A DNA stretch of 64,000 nucleotides, taken from positions 620,001-684,000 of the forward strand of contig CAWHQZ010000028.1 of assembly GCA_963831645.1 (NCBI GenBank), written 5' to 3'. Within the stretch, counting starts at the first letter, position 1; each line of letters begins with the position of its first letter. Positions 27,523 to 37,554 of this stretch are shown here, in pieces. Under the pieces are notes generated by a model that had not been told where the DNA came from, did not search any database, and saw only the letters and a program-made list of their open reading frames with translations. Both the position numbers and the translations under genes were made by a program. This DNA is from CAWHQZ01 sp963831645. GTDB lineage: Bacteria > Pseudomonadota > Alphaproteobacteria > Rhizobiales > Aestuariivirgaceae.

Positions 27523-27765
27523 ATGGATCGATCAAAGGATACGGCAGTGCGATTTGACGTTACCAGCGTTGCTCGCTCCCACGCGCCCTCTGCGCTGGCG
27601 GAACTTGCGCGCCTTTGTTTACAGGCTAAGTCGGAAACGGCGCGCATCGCTGCGATCAAGGAAGTTCTGGCGCTCGCGTGCGGTAAAGGCAAAGAGGCGG
27701 CGGACGAAGTAGAGCCGCTGGTGGTGCGCTTTACCGATGACTGGGCTAGACCTCCCACTGCCTAA
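27523..27765 (+). CDS. Small phage protein upstream of terminase
   Basis: 80-residue protein from the ATG at 27523 (AGGAGAGG upstream). The middle (ARSHAPSALAELARLCLQAK, then ARIAAIKEVLALACGKGK) is the helical pattern of small proteins preceding phage large terminases. It overlaps the terminase start by 29 bases. It might be a small-terminase equivalent, but no DNA-binding motif is evident. Confidence 0.6.
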   Translation: MDRSKDTAVRFDVTSVARSHAPSALAELARLCLQAKSETARIAAIKEVLALACGKGKEAADEVEPLVVRFTDDWARPPTA

Positions 27766-29112
27766 CAACTGGCGAGGGCGGCTGTACCAAATTCCGCTCT
27801 GGCGATTTCTGCGTACGGGCGGCAAGCGCGCAATTGCCGTTTGGCACCGCCGCGCCGGCAAGGACGAGGTAGCACTGCACTGGGCAGCAATGGCGTCGAA
27901 TTCAGAAGCGTGCCAACTATTGGCACATGCTGCCGGAGTATGCCCAAGCGCGAAAAGCGATCTGGAACGCAGTTAATCCCCATTCGGGCAAACGCCGGAT
28001 CGACGAGGCGTTTCCTGCGAGGATGCGTGTTTCAACGAACGAGCAGGAGATGTTGATCAGGCTGCAAGGCGGTTCTACGTGGCAGGTCGTAGGCTCAGAC
28101 AGCTACAACAGCTTGATCGGCACGGCGCCTTACGGTGTCGTCATGTCGGAGTGGGCAACAGCCGACCCCGCAGCTTGGGCGTACCTGGCTCCGATACTTG
28201 CCGAAAACGATGGCTGGGCGCTGTTCATCACTACGCCGCGTGGACGCAACCATGCTCTTAAAATGTACGAAATGGCGAAAGGCGAACCGGGCTGGTTTGC
28301 TCGAGATCTCGACTTATCGCGATACTGGCGTGCTCACCGATTTGGAGGTCGAGGTGCAGCGACGTGAATATCGTTCTCTTTTCGGTGAAGGCTTTGGCGA
28401 TGCCCTGATCGAGCAGGAATACCTCTGCTCGTTCGATTCAGCCATGCTCGGTGCTTACTGGGCTCGTGAGCTGGCTCAACTCGAGCGGTCGGGCAGAGTG
28501 CGCGAACTGGCAGCCGATGCAAATTTGCCGGTCCATACGGCTTGGGATCTGGGCATCGGTGATTCGACTGCAATCTTTTGGTGGCAGGCTGTCGGTGCCG
28601 AAATCCATGTCCTCGATCATCACGAAACCCATGGGGAGGGCCTCGAGCATTACGCTAATCTGGTTCTTGCAAAGCCATGGCGACGCGGCAGCGACTATGT
28701 TCCCCAGGACGCGAGGGCGAGAGAACTCGGTACCGGGCGAACACGTATCGAGACGATGTTGGCGCTGGGTCTGAGGCCGCGGCTCGTTCCCGACCACAAG
28801 CTCATGGACGGCATCAACGCGGCGCGACTTACCATCTCTAGGTGTTTCTTCGATACCTTCAGGTGCAAGACGGCGCTCGACCTTCTTCGACAGTATCGCG
28901 CTGAGTACGACGAGAAGGCGCGAGTGTTCAAAGATAACCCCAAGCACGACTTTACGAGCCACACCGCCGACGCCTTCCGCTACCTTGCCATGGCATGGAG
29001 GGAGATGGCCGCCGTGCCGCAGTCAAAGCCCGAGGGCCGCACCATCCACGAGATGACACTGAACGAACTTTTCGATGCCGAGCGCAAAGTCAGACACTCC
29101 ATACGCATCTGA
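27737..29112 (+). CDS. Phage terminase large subunit, two frame breaks
   Basis: DNA-packaging motor. The N-terminal ATPase shows a Walker-A-like WHRRAGKDE. GVVMSEWATADPAAW occupies the Walker B region, and LFITTPRGRNH is a coupling-type motif. The frame breaks at about 27,902 (after HWAAMAS) and about 28,304 (before EISTYRDTG). The C-terminal nuclease domain begins with the acidic WDLGIGDSTAIFWW and ends with DFTSHTADAFRYLAMAW. The three parts join without loss, giving about 459 residues. Two indels in one gene suggest sequencing error or decay. The 3' end overlaps the portal start by 38 bases. Confidence 0.85.
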
Positions 29113-31154
29113 GCCAGACGATAAAACGCCCGGCCAGAGAGCTTGCGCGAAATGGCTTAGGGAGATCGCGCGCGCGGAAAAACACCGCGAGGAGTGGTTG
29201 CGACGCTCTGAAAAGCTGCTCAAGCTCTACCGCAGGCAGCGCGGCCAGTCCGACACGGTGCGCCGGTTTGCGATGCTGTGGGCCAACACCGAAGTCCTCA
29301 AACCCTCGATCTATGCGAGGCCGCCGGTGCCACAGGTGTCGCGCCGCTTCAAGGATCGTGACCCGGCCGGCCGGCTCGCCGCGGAAATCCTTGAGCGCAA
29401 CGCGGCCTATGAGCTGGAACGCATGAACATCGACGTGGTTCTACGCAATTGCCGCGACGACCTGTTGCTCCCGGGCCGCGGCACCGCGTGGGTGAGGTAT
29501 GAAGCTGAAACCGATGCGACCGGCGTCGCAGCCGAGCGCGTTCAGGTCGACTACGTGCACTGGAAGTGTTTTCTGCATTCGCCCGCACGCACGTGGGACG
29601 AGGTGACGTGGGTCGCCAGAGAGGGCTACTTCTCCAGTGACGAGCTTGATGCGCGCTTCAATATCAAGGCGCGCCGGCTCTTGGTTTCGCTCGACCACAG
29701 CGAGATGAAATCCGACGGCAGCAACGAGACCGATCTCCAAAAGGGCATCGAGGCAAAAGCCACGGTCTACGAGAATCTGGTGCAAGAAGCCCCGGCGGGT
29801 CTTCTTCATCGCCAAGGGCTGCGACGAACCGCTCGAGGAATCCGAACCGTTTCTTGACCTAACCGAGTTTTGGCCCTGCCCCAAGCCGCTGTTCTCGAAC
29901 CTGACCACCGGCACGCTCATCCCGGTGCCGGACTATGCCTACTACATGGACCAAGCGGAGGAGATCGACGATCTTACAGCCAGGATCGGCAAGCTCACCG
30001 ATTGCCTGAAGCTCGTTGGCTTCTATGCGGCAGGCGACAGGAACGCCGCGGCGATCGAAAAGGCGCTGGAGCCCGGCGTCGAGAACAGGGTGATCCCGGT
30101 TGATAGCTGGGCAGTGTTCTCGGAGAAGGGGGCGGGCGGCGGACTCGCCTGGCTGCCGGTGAAGGACGTCGCCGTGGTGCTCAAGGAGTGCGTGACGCTC
30201 AGAAACCAATTGATTGCGGATGTTTATCAAATCACCGGCCTGTCGGACATCCAGCGCGGAGCCACCGACCCGAACGAAACGGCGGCTGCGCAAGAGCTGA
30301 AGTCCCAGTTCGGCAGTCTGCGCATCCGCGAACGTCAGAAGGAGATGGCCCGCTTCGCCCGCGACATCGTGCGCATGGCCTGCGAGATCATGGCCGAGCG
30401 CTTTGAGCCCATCCGTCTCGTCGAAACCGCCAACCTTATGCCCGAGGCGCCCGAGAAAATAGCCGAGACGATTGCCGCGGTGGAACTGTTGCGGAATCAG
30501 CGCCTCAGGTCGTTCCGCATCGACATCGAGACTGATTCCACGATCGAACCCGACGAGAATGCCGAGAAACAGAGGCGAACCGAGTTCGTCACTGCGGTCG
30601 GAACGCTCTTCCAGCAGGCCGTACCGGTAGTGCAGCAGGTGCCGGAGATGGCCCCGCTCATCGGCGAAATGCTGATCTTCACGGTGCGGGGGTTTAGGGC
30701 CGGGCGGATGCTGGAAGACCAGATCGAGCGCACCATGCAGGCCGTCCAGCAACGCGTCGCACAAGCGGTGGCGAATCCGGGGAGCGACCCGGAGGCGGCC
30801 AAGGTCGAGACTGAAAAAGCCAAGCTTGCCATGGAACAGGAGCGCCATGGCGTTGAGATTGGGGCAAGGCAGGCCGAGATCGCCCACGCCCAGGCAATGG
30901 CGGGTTTCGATGAAGGCATGAAGCAGCGCGAAATAAGCAAACTCGAGGCTGAGCAGGAGATGAAGGCCGAGGAAATCGCATTGATCGTCAACCCGCTGAT
31001 CGAGTCCATGAAGCAGTTGGGCGAGATGGTGGCGCAAGCCCAGCAAGCGCAACTGCAGGTCAGCGAGCAGCTCATCGCTGCAATCACGGCCCCGCGCTCC
31101 GTGACTACGCCCGAAGGCAGAACGTATACATCGGAAGTGGGGCGGCTGAACTAA
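29075..31154 (+). CDS. Phage portal protein, one frame break
   Basis: About 692-residue portal. The N-terminal part contains WLREIARAEKHREEWLRR and FAMLWANTEVLKPSIYARPP; the middle has VYQITGLSDIQRGATDPNETAAAQELKSQ. The C-terminus is a long helical, Gln/Glu-rich coiled-coil region (about residues 560-680). The frame breaks at about 29,793 between NLVQEA and RRVFFIAKGCDE and continues to 31154. The family is the large portal of podovirus-like phages. Its stop overlaps the next start (TAATG). Confidence 0.82.
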
Positions 31155-32168
31155 TGACCATTTCTCTCAAGCACGCCTTCACCAGCGCGGTCGCAGACGG
31201 CGGCGATGCAAATCTGGTGCAGCCGTCCAACTGGAACGCCGAGCATACTCTAACCCTCGCGGCAGATCGGGTGCTTGGGCGGTTGAGCTCGCCTGGAGCA
31301 GCAGAGGAGCTGACGGGCGTGCAAATCCTTACTCTTGCCGGAGGCGCCGCTTCATCGCACACCCATGTTGAGGGGGATATCACTCTTGGCAATACACAGA
31401 GAATCGTAGGGCGTAATTCAGGCGGTGGTGGCGCGGCGGAGGAAGTTACCGCCACACAAGCTCTTGATTGGATCGGCTCGACGCAAGGCGAGCTTCTGTA
31501 CCGTAGCGGTTCCGCGTGGTCGGCGCTGGCTGTGGGCACCAGCGGACAGTCGCTGCGAACGGCCGGTGCAAGCGCAAATCCGGCATGGGCGGACATCTAC
31601 GGAATGCCCCAAGCCCCTTATTGGGGCGATCGGACCAGTTTCTGGGTCCTCCATATGTGTCGCAGGGTACGTCGCAGGCGCTGACCGCGAGCGTCCTCTA
31701 CATGATGCCGATCGTCGTGCCTGAGCGCCGAACGTTCACGACGATCAAATTCTATATCAACACGCTGCAGGGCACGTCCGGCGTTCGTGTTGGATTGTGG
31801 AGCGCGGTTCAGGCGACACGCCAGCCGAATGCATTGCTGCAAGAGGCGACTGGCTCGCCGGTAGACACATCGACCGGCACGGGATCGACCGGCGGAAAGA
31901 CGGTGACGATCAGCCAGGCGCTGGACCCCGGCCTGTATTTCATCGGCCTGCTGACGGACGGAACGCCCACCGTAAACGGTTTGGTCCACGTCTGCTGCTG
32001 CCTTCGGTTTTCTCGGCCTCGATGGAAGCGGTGGTGCAACTTCGGCACGTCGATCAGAGGCTCCAGCGAACGAGCGTCACTTATCAGGCGCTCTCCAACT
32101 ATGCCGATGAAAGCGCACAAACCTATGCCGCTACCGGTGGCAACTTTCCACTGATGGGGATGCGCTGA
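31154..32168 (+). CDS. Phage tail/structural protein, two frame breaks
   Basis: About 338 residues when joined. The N-terminus (FTSAVADGGDANLVQPSNWNAEH) and repeated Gly/Thr-rich beta segments (ASSHTHVEGDITLGNTQRIVGRNSGGG) are typical of tail or capsid-decoration fibres. Breaks at about 31,625 and about 32,000 link to MMPIVVPERRTFTTIKFYIN, then to VTYQALSNYADESAQTYAATGGNFP, a common fibre ending. It starts within the portal stop codon. The exact structural role is unknown. Confidence 0.65.
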
Positions 32169-32211
32169 TGCCGCAGTTCCGTGCGTTAGTGAAGTCGCTG
32201 CTGTAGAAAGC

Positions 32212-32681
32212 ATGGCTGCCGCCTTTCAGGTCAGCGCATTCCAAAACAATGCGTTCCAGATCGACGCTGGCTTGTCGAGACAAGTGTTTCCAGAGGTGGT
32301 TTCGATCTTCGTGAGATCGACAAGTACAAGCGCATCGACCGGGCGCGCTCCCAAGCCCGCGAGGCGGCCCGCAAGGCGGCCCGGGAGCTGCGTCAGACAC
32401 TGGAACACGCCTTTGACGACAACACTGCGACTGCCGAAGTAACGGTGGCGATCGAGCCGGAAATCCGGCGCAGCATCGCGGCTGCCCAGGCCGAGTTGGC
32501 CAACGTACTTCAACTCGAGCCACTCGGCTCGGATATCGGAAAACTTCGGTACGGACTGATGCAGCTTATCGCGGCGGAATACTTCAGCCGGTCAAGTATC
32601 ACGCAAGCCGCAAAACAGGCGGAATTGATCCATGCCGCGCTTCTCGATGAAGAAGCAGCGATCGTGACCCTGTTGATCTGA
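32212..32681 (+). CDS. Phage hypothetical protein, one frame break
   Basis: About 156 residues when joined. It opens FQVSAFQNNAFQID, a short repeat often found at the start of small phage structural proteins. After the break at about 32,303 a highly charged helix follows (RARSQAREAARKAARELRQ), then a helical C-terminal part. No function is recognised. Confidence 0.6.
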
Positions 32682-32694
32682 GGAGAAGACCAGA

Positions 32695-33012
32695 GTGTCG
32701 AGACTAGCCACCTATGAATATGGCAGCAGCTACGAGACCGTTGCCGCGTCGCAGACGGCGCAAATATTGGGCGGGACGGGTGCCAAGGGCGACTATCTGG
32801 CGCGCATCATCTGCGTCGTCGCGACCGCCGCGACGGCTGCCACGTCGATCAAGGACGGCTCGGACTTTGCGATCAGCATCCTGCCGAACTCGCCGGGCAG
32901 CGGCGTTGGGACCTACGTCATCGAAGTGGGCCTGTTCAGCAAGACCGGTGCTTGGCAGATCACGACGGGCGCAGGCGTCTCAGTCATCGCTTGTGGGACG
33001 TTCTCGGCATGA
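32695..33012 (+). CDS. Phage hypothetical protein
   Basis: 105 residues from a GTG at 32695 preceded by GAGGAG. It is rich in small residues and beta strands (ARIICVVATAATAATSIKDG, GTYVIEVGLFSKTGAWQITTGAG), suggesting a compact beta-structured virion or decoration protein. The stop overlaps the next start by ATGA. Confidence 0.65.
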   Translation: MSRLATYEYGSSYETVAASQTAQILGGTGAKGDYLARIICVVATAATAATSIKDGSDFAISILPNSPGSGVGTYVIEVGLFSKTGAWQITTGAGVSVIACGTFSA

Positions 33013-33335
33013 CGAAGGAGACGGAATGGTGCGACCCGGAGACGGGCGAGGTGCACGTATTCGAGACTACGGACGATTGCATCGCGTTCTTCCGCAAGCG
33101 CGCCGCTGGCTATGAGACACGACGAGCGCCAGCAATCCGACCCGACACGATTGAGATGTGGTCGCCTGTGACGGGCAAGGTCGTCACATCGAAGTCCCGC
33201 CACTACAAGGAAGTCCGCCGGGCCGGCTGCGAGATCAACCCGGAAGCGGGCATCCGTGAAACCAACCGCCCTGAGTTCAAATCCCCCGGCCTCGCCGACG
33301 ACATCAGGCGGGCCATTCAACTAACCCAGAGGTAA
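33009..33335 (+). CDS. Phage hypothetical protein
   Basis: 108 residues starting in the ATGA overlap at 33009. It contains a small acidic/aromatic domain (WCDPETGEVHVFETTDDCIAFF) and a basic middle (TGKVVTSKSRHYKEVRRAGCEI). It is conserved in style with small proteins between portal and scaffold genes, but I do not recognise a family. Confidence 0.6.
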   Translation: MTKETEWCDPETGEVHVFETTDDCIAFFRKRAAGYETRRAPAIRPDTIEMWSPVTGKVVTSKSRHYKEVRRAGCEINPEAGIRETNRPEFKSPGLADDIRRAIQLTQR

Positions 33336-33338
33336 TCC

Positions 33339-34398
33339 ATGACCGATCAAGTTTTGAACGGCGCTGCCGCGCCGGCGGAAGACCTGCGCTCTACCATCGA
33401 AGCTGCATTTGCGGACGACGCGACGGCTGAGTTACCGACCACGCCAGCCGAACAAGCCGCGACCGCAGTAGAGCACCCCGAGTCAACAGAACGCGCCCGC
33501 GATGAATCAGGACGGTTCATCAAAGGTGGTGAGCCTGTGGCAGACAAACCCAATAGCGAAAAACCGGTGGCTCCCCCTCCAGCCGCGGTGGTTGGCCAGC
33601 CGGTAGCGGCAGCGCCTCTGGCTTCCGGGCCGCCGCCGCGGCTGGTCCGTAGCCGGCAAGGCCGCCTTCGATGCCCTTCCGGATGCTGTTAAGGCAGACA
33701 TTGCCAAGCGCGAGGAAGAAATCTCCAGGGGCTTCGCCAAGCTCGCCGACTACAAAGGCTTGGATCCGTGGGTGGAGATGGCGCGCAAAAACGGCCGGAC
33801 CCTACCCGAAGTGGTCGCGGCCTATATCGAAGCCGAGAATCAGCTTTCGGAAAACTTCGGCGATGGAATCCGTTCGCTGTGCCAGATGTACAACGTCGAT
33901 CCGGCACAACTCGGTCGGCTTCTCACAGGCGGTAAGCAACAGGACGATCAAGCGCCGCAAAGCGCGGACGCTTTCGCGCCCGTCCTCAACCGCCTCAATT
34001 CGGTGGACCAGCGCCTGCAGAAATGGGAGCGACAAATGGAGGAGCGTGAAAACGCCGCCGTCCAGTCCGAGCTTCAGCGCTTCGCCGCCGACCCCGCACA
34101 CAGGTATTTCGAGAATGTTCGGCGGACGATGGGTCAGATCATCGCTGCCAACCCGGAAGCGTCACTCAACGACGCCTACGACCAGGCCTGCTGGATGAAC
34201 CCGGAAATCCGTGACCTTCTCATCAGCGAGAAGACGAAGGCGGACGCCGAGGAATCCAGGCGCAAGGCGGATCAGGCCCGCCGCGCTTCAGGCAGCCTAC
34301 CCAACGGTTCGCCGGTGCCGGGAGCAATCTCGGCCAGCGGACCAGCCCCCACCTTGCGCGCGGAACTCGAACGAGCGTTCGAGGCCGCCCGCATCTAA
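33339..34398 (+). CDS. Putative phage scaffolding protein, one frame break
   Basis: About 353 residues when joined. It has an acidic, Pro/Ala-rich disordered N-terminus, a break at about 33,640, then KAAFDALPDAVKADIAKREEE and a long helical region (NRLNSVDQRLQKWERQMEERENAAVQ). It ends in a charged helix. Position directly before the major capsid gene and composition fit a scaffold. It is presumed to guide capsid assembly and then leave. Confidence 0.68.
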
Positions 34399-34413
34399 CG
34401 AAAGGAGTGACCG

Positions 34414-35385
34414 ATGGCTTCCCCCAATCTTTCGGAAATCATCACCACCACGCTCCGCAACCGCACCGGCAAGCTCGCTGACAACGTCACCGAGAACAAC
34501 GCCATCCTGTTTCGCTTGAAGCAGAAGGGCAGGATCAAGCCGGCGAGCGGCGGGCGGACGATCGTGCAGGAGTTGGAGTACGCCGAAAACGGCACCTTCC
34601 TGTGGTACTCGGGCTACGAGACGCTCAACGTGCAAACGTCGGACGTGTTCACGGCCGCCGAGTTCGACTGGAAGCAGTGCGCGGTTGCGGTGACGATATC
34701 GGGCCTGGAGCAGTTGCAGAACGCGGGCGACAACCGCGTCATCGACCTGCTCGAAAGCCGTATCGGCAACGCCGAAAAGACGCTGGCCAATAACATCGCA
34801 ACGGGCATGTATGCCGACGGCACGGGATCGAGCTCAAAGGAGATCGGCGGGCTTCAGCTGCTGGTCGCCGACAGCCCGTCAACCGGCACCGTGGGCGGCA
34901 TCAACCGCGCCACGTACACCTTCTGGCGCAACGAGGCCAAGGACGCGACCACCGACTTCGGCGCGGCCGCCACCTCGGCATTGATGCAAAGCTACATGAA
35001 CCGGGTCTACCTCGCCATCGCCAGAGGGCGTGATCACCCGGACCTCATCGTCGCCGACAACAACTACTACCGCCTCTATCTCGAATCCCTGCAAACCATC
35101 CAGCGCGTGACCAACACGGAGCTGGCGTCCGCAGGCTTCGACAACCTCAAGTACATGGGCGCGGATGTGGTCTACGACGGCGGCATCGGCGGCAACTGCC
35201 CCACCAACCACATGTATTTCCTCAACACCGACTACATCCATTACCGCCCGCACAGCGAGCGCAACATGGTGCCGATCGGCGGGGAACGCATGAACACCAA
35301 CCAGGACGCCATCGTGAAGCTGATCGGCTGGGCGGGGAATATGACCCTGTCCAACGGTTCGCTCCAGGGCGTCTTGAAAGACTGA
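34414..35385 (+). CDS. Phage major capsid protein
   Basis: 323 residues, uninterrupted. The N-terminal region (SEIITTTLRNRTGKLADNVTENNAILFRLK), VQELEYAENGTFLWYSGYETL, and the C-terminal GGERMNTNQDAIVKLIGWAGNMTLSNG are typical of a HK97-fold capsid family found in podovirus-like and marine phages. An AAAGGAG RBS precedes the start. It forms the shell together with the upstream scaffold and the downstream decoration-like protein. Confidence 0.85.
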   Translation: MASPNLSEIITTTLRNRTGKLADNVTENNAILFRLKQKGRIKPASGGRTIVQELEYAENGTFLWYSGYETLNVQTSDVFTAAEFDWKQCAVAVTISGLEQLQNAGDNRVIDLLESRIGNAEKTLANNIATGMYADGTGSSSKEIGGLQLLVADSPSTGTVGGINRATYTFWRNEAKDATTDFGAAATSALMQSYMNRVYLAIARGRDHPDLIVADNNYYRLYLESLQTIQRVTNTELASAGFDNLKYMGADVVYDGGIGGNCPTNHMYFLNTDYIHYRPHSERNMVPIGGERMNTNQDAIVKLIGWAGNMTLSNGSLQGVLKD

Positions 35386-35406
35386 TCGCGGAAAGGAGAA
35401 ACGCAA

Positions 35407-35897
35407 ATGGCTTTTCGCATCACTGACCATCTCATTGGTCCGCAGCCCATCGCCAACACGGAAACGACCCAGAATCATCCCCTGGGCACGATCGTGCGCG
35501 CGACTGATCCGACCTATGGGGCGGGCGAGTTCATCTACCTGAAGGGCGTGGCGTCCACCGCCATCGGCTCGTGGGTGCTGTACAACCCGGACGACTTCTC
35601 CACGACGCTGCTCGCTGCCAACGATATCGGGCCGGTGGCGGTCGCCATGTCAGCGAACGTGGCGAACCAGTACGGCTGGTATCAGATCCAGGGCAAGGCC
35701 GTGGGTCTGGTGCTGTCGGGTTCGTGGACAACGCGAACGTTTACGCCACCGCAACCGTGGGCAGCGTGGATGACGCCGTTGTGGCGGGTGACCGGGTGAA
35801 GAACGCCAAGGGCGCTTCGGCAATCGGCACTCCTTCCGGCTCTTTCGCCGAGATGGAGATAGAGCGCCCGTGGATGGACGACGCACTGGCGGCGTGA
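35407..35897 (+). CDS. Phage head decoration-like protein, one frame break
   Basis: About 163 residues when joined. It starts MAFRITDHLIGPQPI and is rich in small beta residues (FIYLKGVASTAIGSWVLYN, IGPVAVAMSANVANQYGWYQIQGKAVG). The frame breaks at about 35,720; the second part (NANVYATATVGSVDDAVVAGDRV, then SFAEMEIERPWMDDA) completes a small beta barrel. Position after the capsid gene suggests a capsid-cementing role. Confidence 0.65.
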
Positions 35898-35910
35898 GCC
35901 ACGAAAACTG

Positions 35911-35938
35911 GGCGGGGGCTTCAAGGCTCCCGCCTTTT
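35911..35938 (+). terminator. Probable intrinsic terminator after the capsid genes
   Basis: GGCGGG stem with a loop around TTCAAGG, pairing to CCCGCC and followed by TTTT. It lies in the 60-base gap after the decoration-like gene, where it could reduce read-through and set a higher capsid-gene dosage relative to downstream tail genes. Confidence 0.65.
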
Positions 35939-35957
35939 CCATTCAGCAGGTGACCGA

Positions 35958-36611
35958 ATGTCCATAACTGATCCTCTCGACTTTTCCGCGTTCGAGCAGC
36001 AGGCCCTGCAGGCGCGCCCGCCCGGTCCGATCCTGCGTTTCTTCATCGAAGCGGTGGAGAACAAGTTCAAGTCCGCGCAGGCCGGTCGGCCTATCTACGA
36101 CAACGTGGAGATGATTTCGATCATCAATCCGGGTTCGAAGGACGAGTTTATCAAGAAGGTGGACGCTGCTGCTAAGCAGCGCTTCGGACCGCAATACGAG
36201 CACTGGAAGCGAACACAGGAACAACCAGCCGAAGGTACGCCGCTCGAAATGGTACCGTTCCTCAACCCGGCGCAGGTGAAGGAGCTGAAGGCGCTCAACG
36301 TCCCGACGCTCGAGCACCTCGCCAATCTGCATGATGGCGCCATCCAGAAAATCGGCTTGGGCGGGCTGGAGCTGGTGCGCAAGGCGCAAGCCTACATCAA
36401 GGCCGCCGGCGACAACTCCGTCGTCACGAAGCTGGCGGCGGAAAACCATCGCCTGAAGGCCGAGATCGAGACGCTGAAAGCCCAGATCGCGCAGGTGAAT
36501 GCCCGCTACGAAAACGTGCTCGCAGGAGCCGCACCCGTTTCCCCGCCAGCCGATCTGGACGCGATGATCGCCGCCGCAATCGACAAACGAATGAAAGGAA
36601 CCCAAGCATGA
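35958..36611 (+). CDS. Phage structural protein, hypothetical
   Basis: 217 residues. An N-terminal alpha/beta region (PGPILRFFIEAVENKFKSA, YDNVEMISIINPGSKDEFI) is followed by KELKALNVPTLEHLANLHD, resembling a helix-hairpin-helix-like segment, and a C-terminal coiled coil (KLAAENHRLKAEIETLKAQI). ATGA overlap links it to the next gene. Exact role is unknown. Confidence 0.62.
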   Translation: MSITDPLDFSAFEQQALQARPPGPILRFFIEAVENKFKSAQAGRPIYDNVEMISIINPGSKDEFIKKVDAAAKQRFGPQYEHWKRTQEQPAEGTPLEMVPFLNPAQVKELKALNVPTLEHLANLHDGAIQKIGLGGLELVRKAQAYIKAAGDNSVVTKLAAENHRLKAEIETLKAQIAQVNARYENVLAGAAPVSPPADLDAMIAAAIDKRMKGTQA

Positions 36612-36829
36612 CCGAACGCCAGGCAGTTTACACCACGGGGCCACGGTTTTTTGTCTCCGAGGACGGCAACCACATCCTGTTTTCCTATCGGATAGACAGC
36701 GCCAGTGAGATCGGCCCGCGTGAGGCGACCGACGCCGACAAGCGAGGCTATCCCAAGGCCTGGGAAGCGTTCGAGGCAAGCCGGCCTGTGACCGTTAAGA
36801 AGTCAGAAGGCCGGCGGCCGACCGCATGA
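36608..36829 (+). CDS. Small phage hypothetical protein
   Basis: 73 residues, coupled on both sides by ATGA overlaps. It contains a compact beta segment (RFFVSEDGNHILFSYRID) followed by a charged tail. No family is recognised. Confidence 0.6.
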   Translation: MTERQAVYTTGPRFFVSEDGNHILFSYRIDSASEIGPREATDADKRGYPKAWEAFEASRPVTVKKSEGRRPTA

Positions 36830-37551
36830 CGATGTTGTCGATTTGCCAGGATGCGGCTGTCCATATCGGCATTCCCCAGCCCTCGGCGGTTGCCTCATCG
36901 ACTGCGACCGACGCCATGCAGCTCAAGCGCCTGCTCAACGCGGGCGCCAGGCAGCTGATGAAGGATCATCACTGGTCGAAATTGCTGAAGGTCAAGACGT
37001 TCACCGGGGTCGCGGCCCAGGCGCAGACCGGCCAGCCGCCCGCGAACTTCGACCGTTTCGCCCCGGTGACGAAACTTTGGGACGTTAACAAGCGGCTGCC
37101 GCTGGCGGGAGCGATCTCCGCGGACAAGTGGTTGCTACTGCTCGCCCAAAACGTGACGGGAGCGGACAAGTACTGGACGATGATCGACGGGGTGATCAAC
37201 ATTACGCCGACGCCCACTACGTCGGACTCGTTCCGCTACACCTACGTGTCGCGCTACTTCGCCAGGCCGACCGGCAACAGCGACGAAACCAACGACAAGG
37301 CTGCGTTCACCATCGATACCGACGAGAGCCGCCTGTCAGAAGAATTGCTGACGCTCGACCTGGTATGGCGCTGGAAGAAGGCGAAGCAGCTCGACTATGC
37401 CGAGGATTTGGCCGACTTCGAGCGCCAGAAGGAAATGGACATCGCCGCCGACCGGACGGCGCAGCCGATCTCTACTGCGCTCCCGTTCGAGGGTCTCACC
37501 TCCGGCTACGGGCCTGACGGCTGGTGGCCGGGGACCATCACGCAGGTGTAA
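36826..37551 (+). CDS. Phage head-tail connector / adaptor-like protein
   Basis: 241 residues. The helical opening (MLSICQDAAVHIGIPQPSAV, then MQLKRLLNAGARQLMKDH) and the end (DLADFERQKEMDIAADRT) are typical of P22 gp4-like or tail-tubular adaptor proteins that dock below the portal. It begins in an ATGA overlap. Its position before the large tail protein supports this call. Confidence 0.7.
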   Translation: MTMLSICQDAAVHIGIPQPSAVASSTATDAMQLKRLLNAGARQLMKDHHWSKLLKVKTFTGVAAQAQTGQPPANFDRFAPVTKLWDVNKRLPLAGAISADKWLLLLAQNVTGADKYWTMIDGVINITPTPTTSDSFRYTYVSRYFARPTGNSDETNDKAAFTIDTDESRLSEELLTLDLVWRWKKAKQLDYAEDLADFERQKEMDIAADRTAQPISTALPFEGLTSGYGPDGWWPGTITQV

Positions 37552-37554
37552 TCC

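Noticed and set aside
29859..31052. Minus-strand open frame of about 397 codons in the phage region
   Set aside because: Antisense to the portal gene, His/Leu/Arg-rich with no conserved motif; shadow frame.
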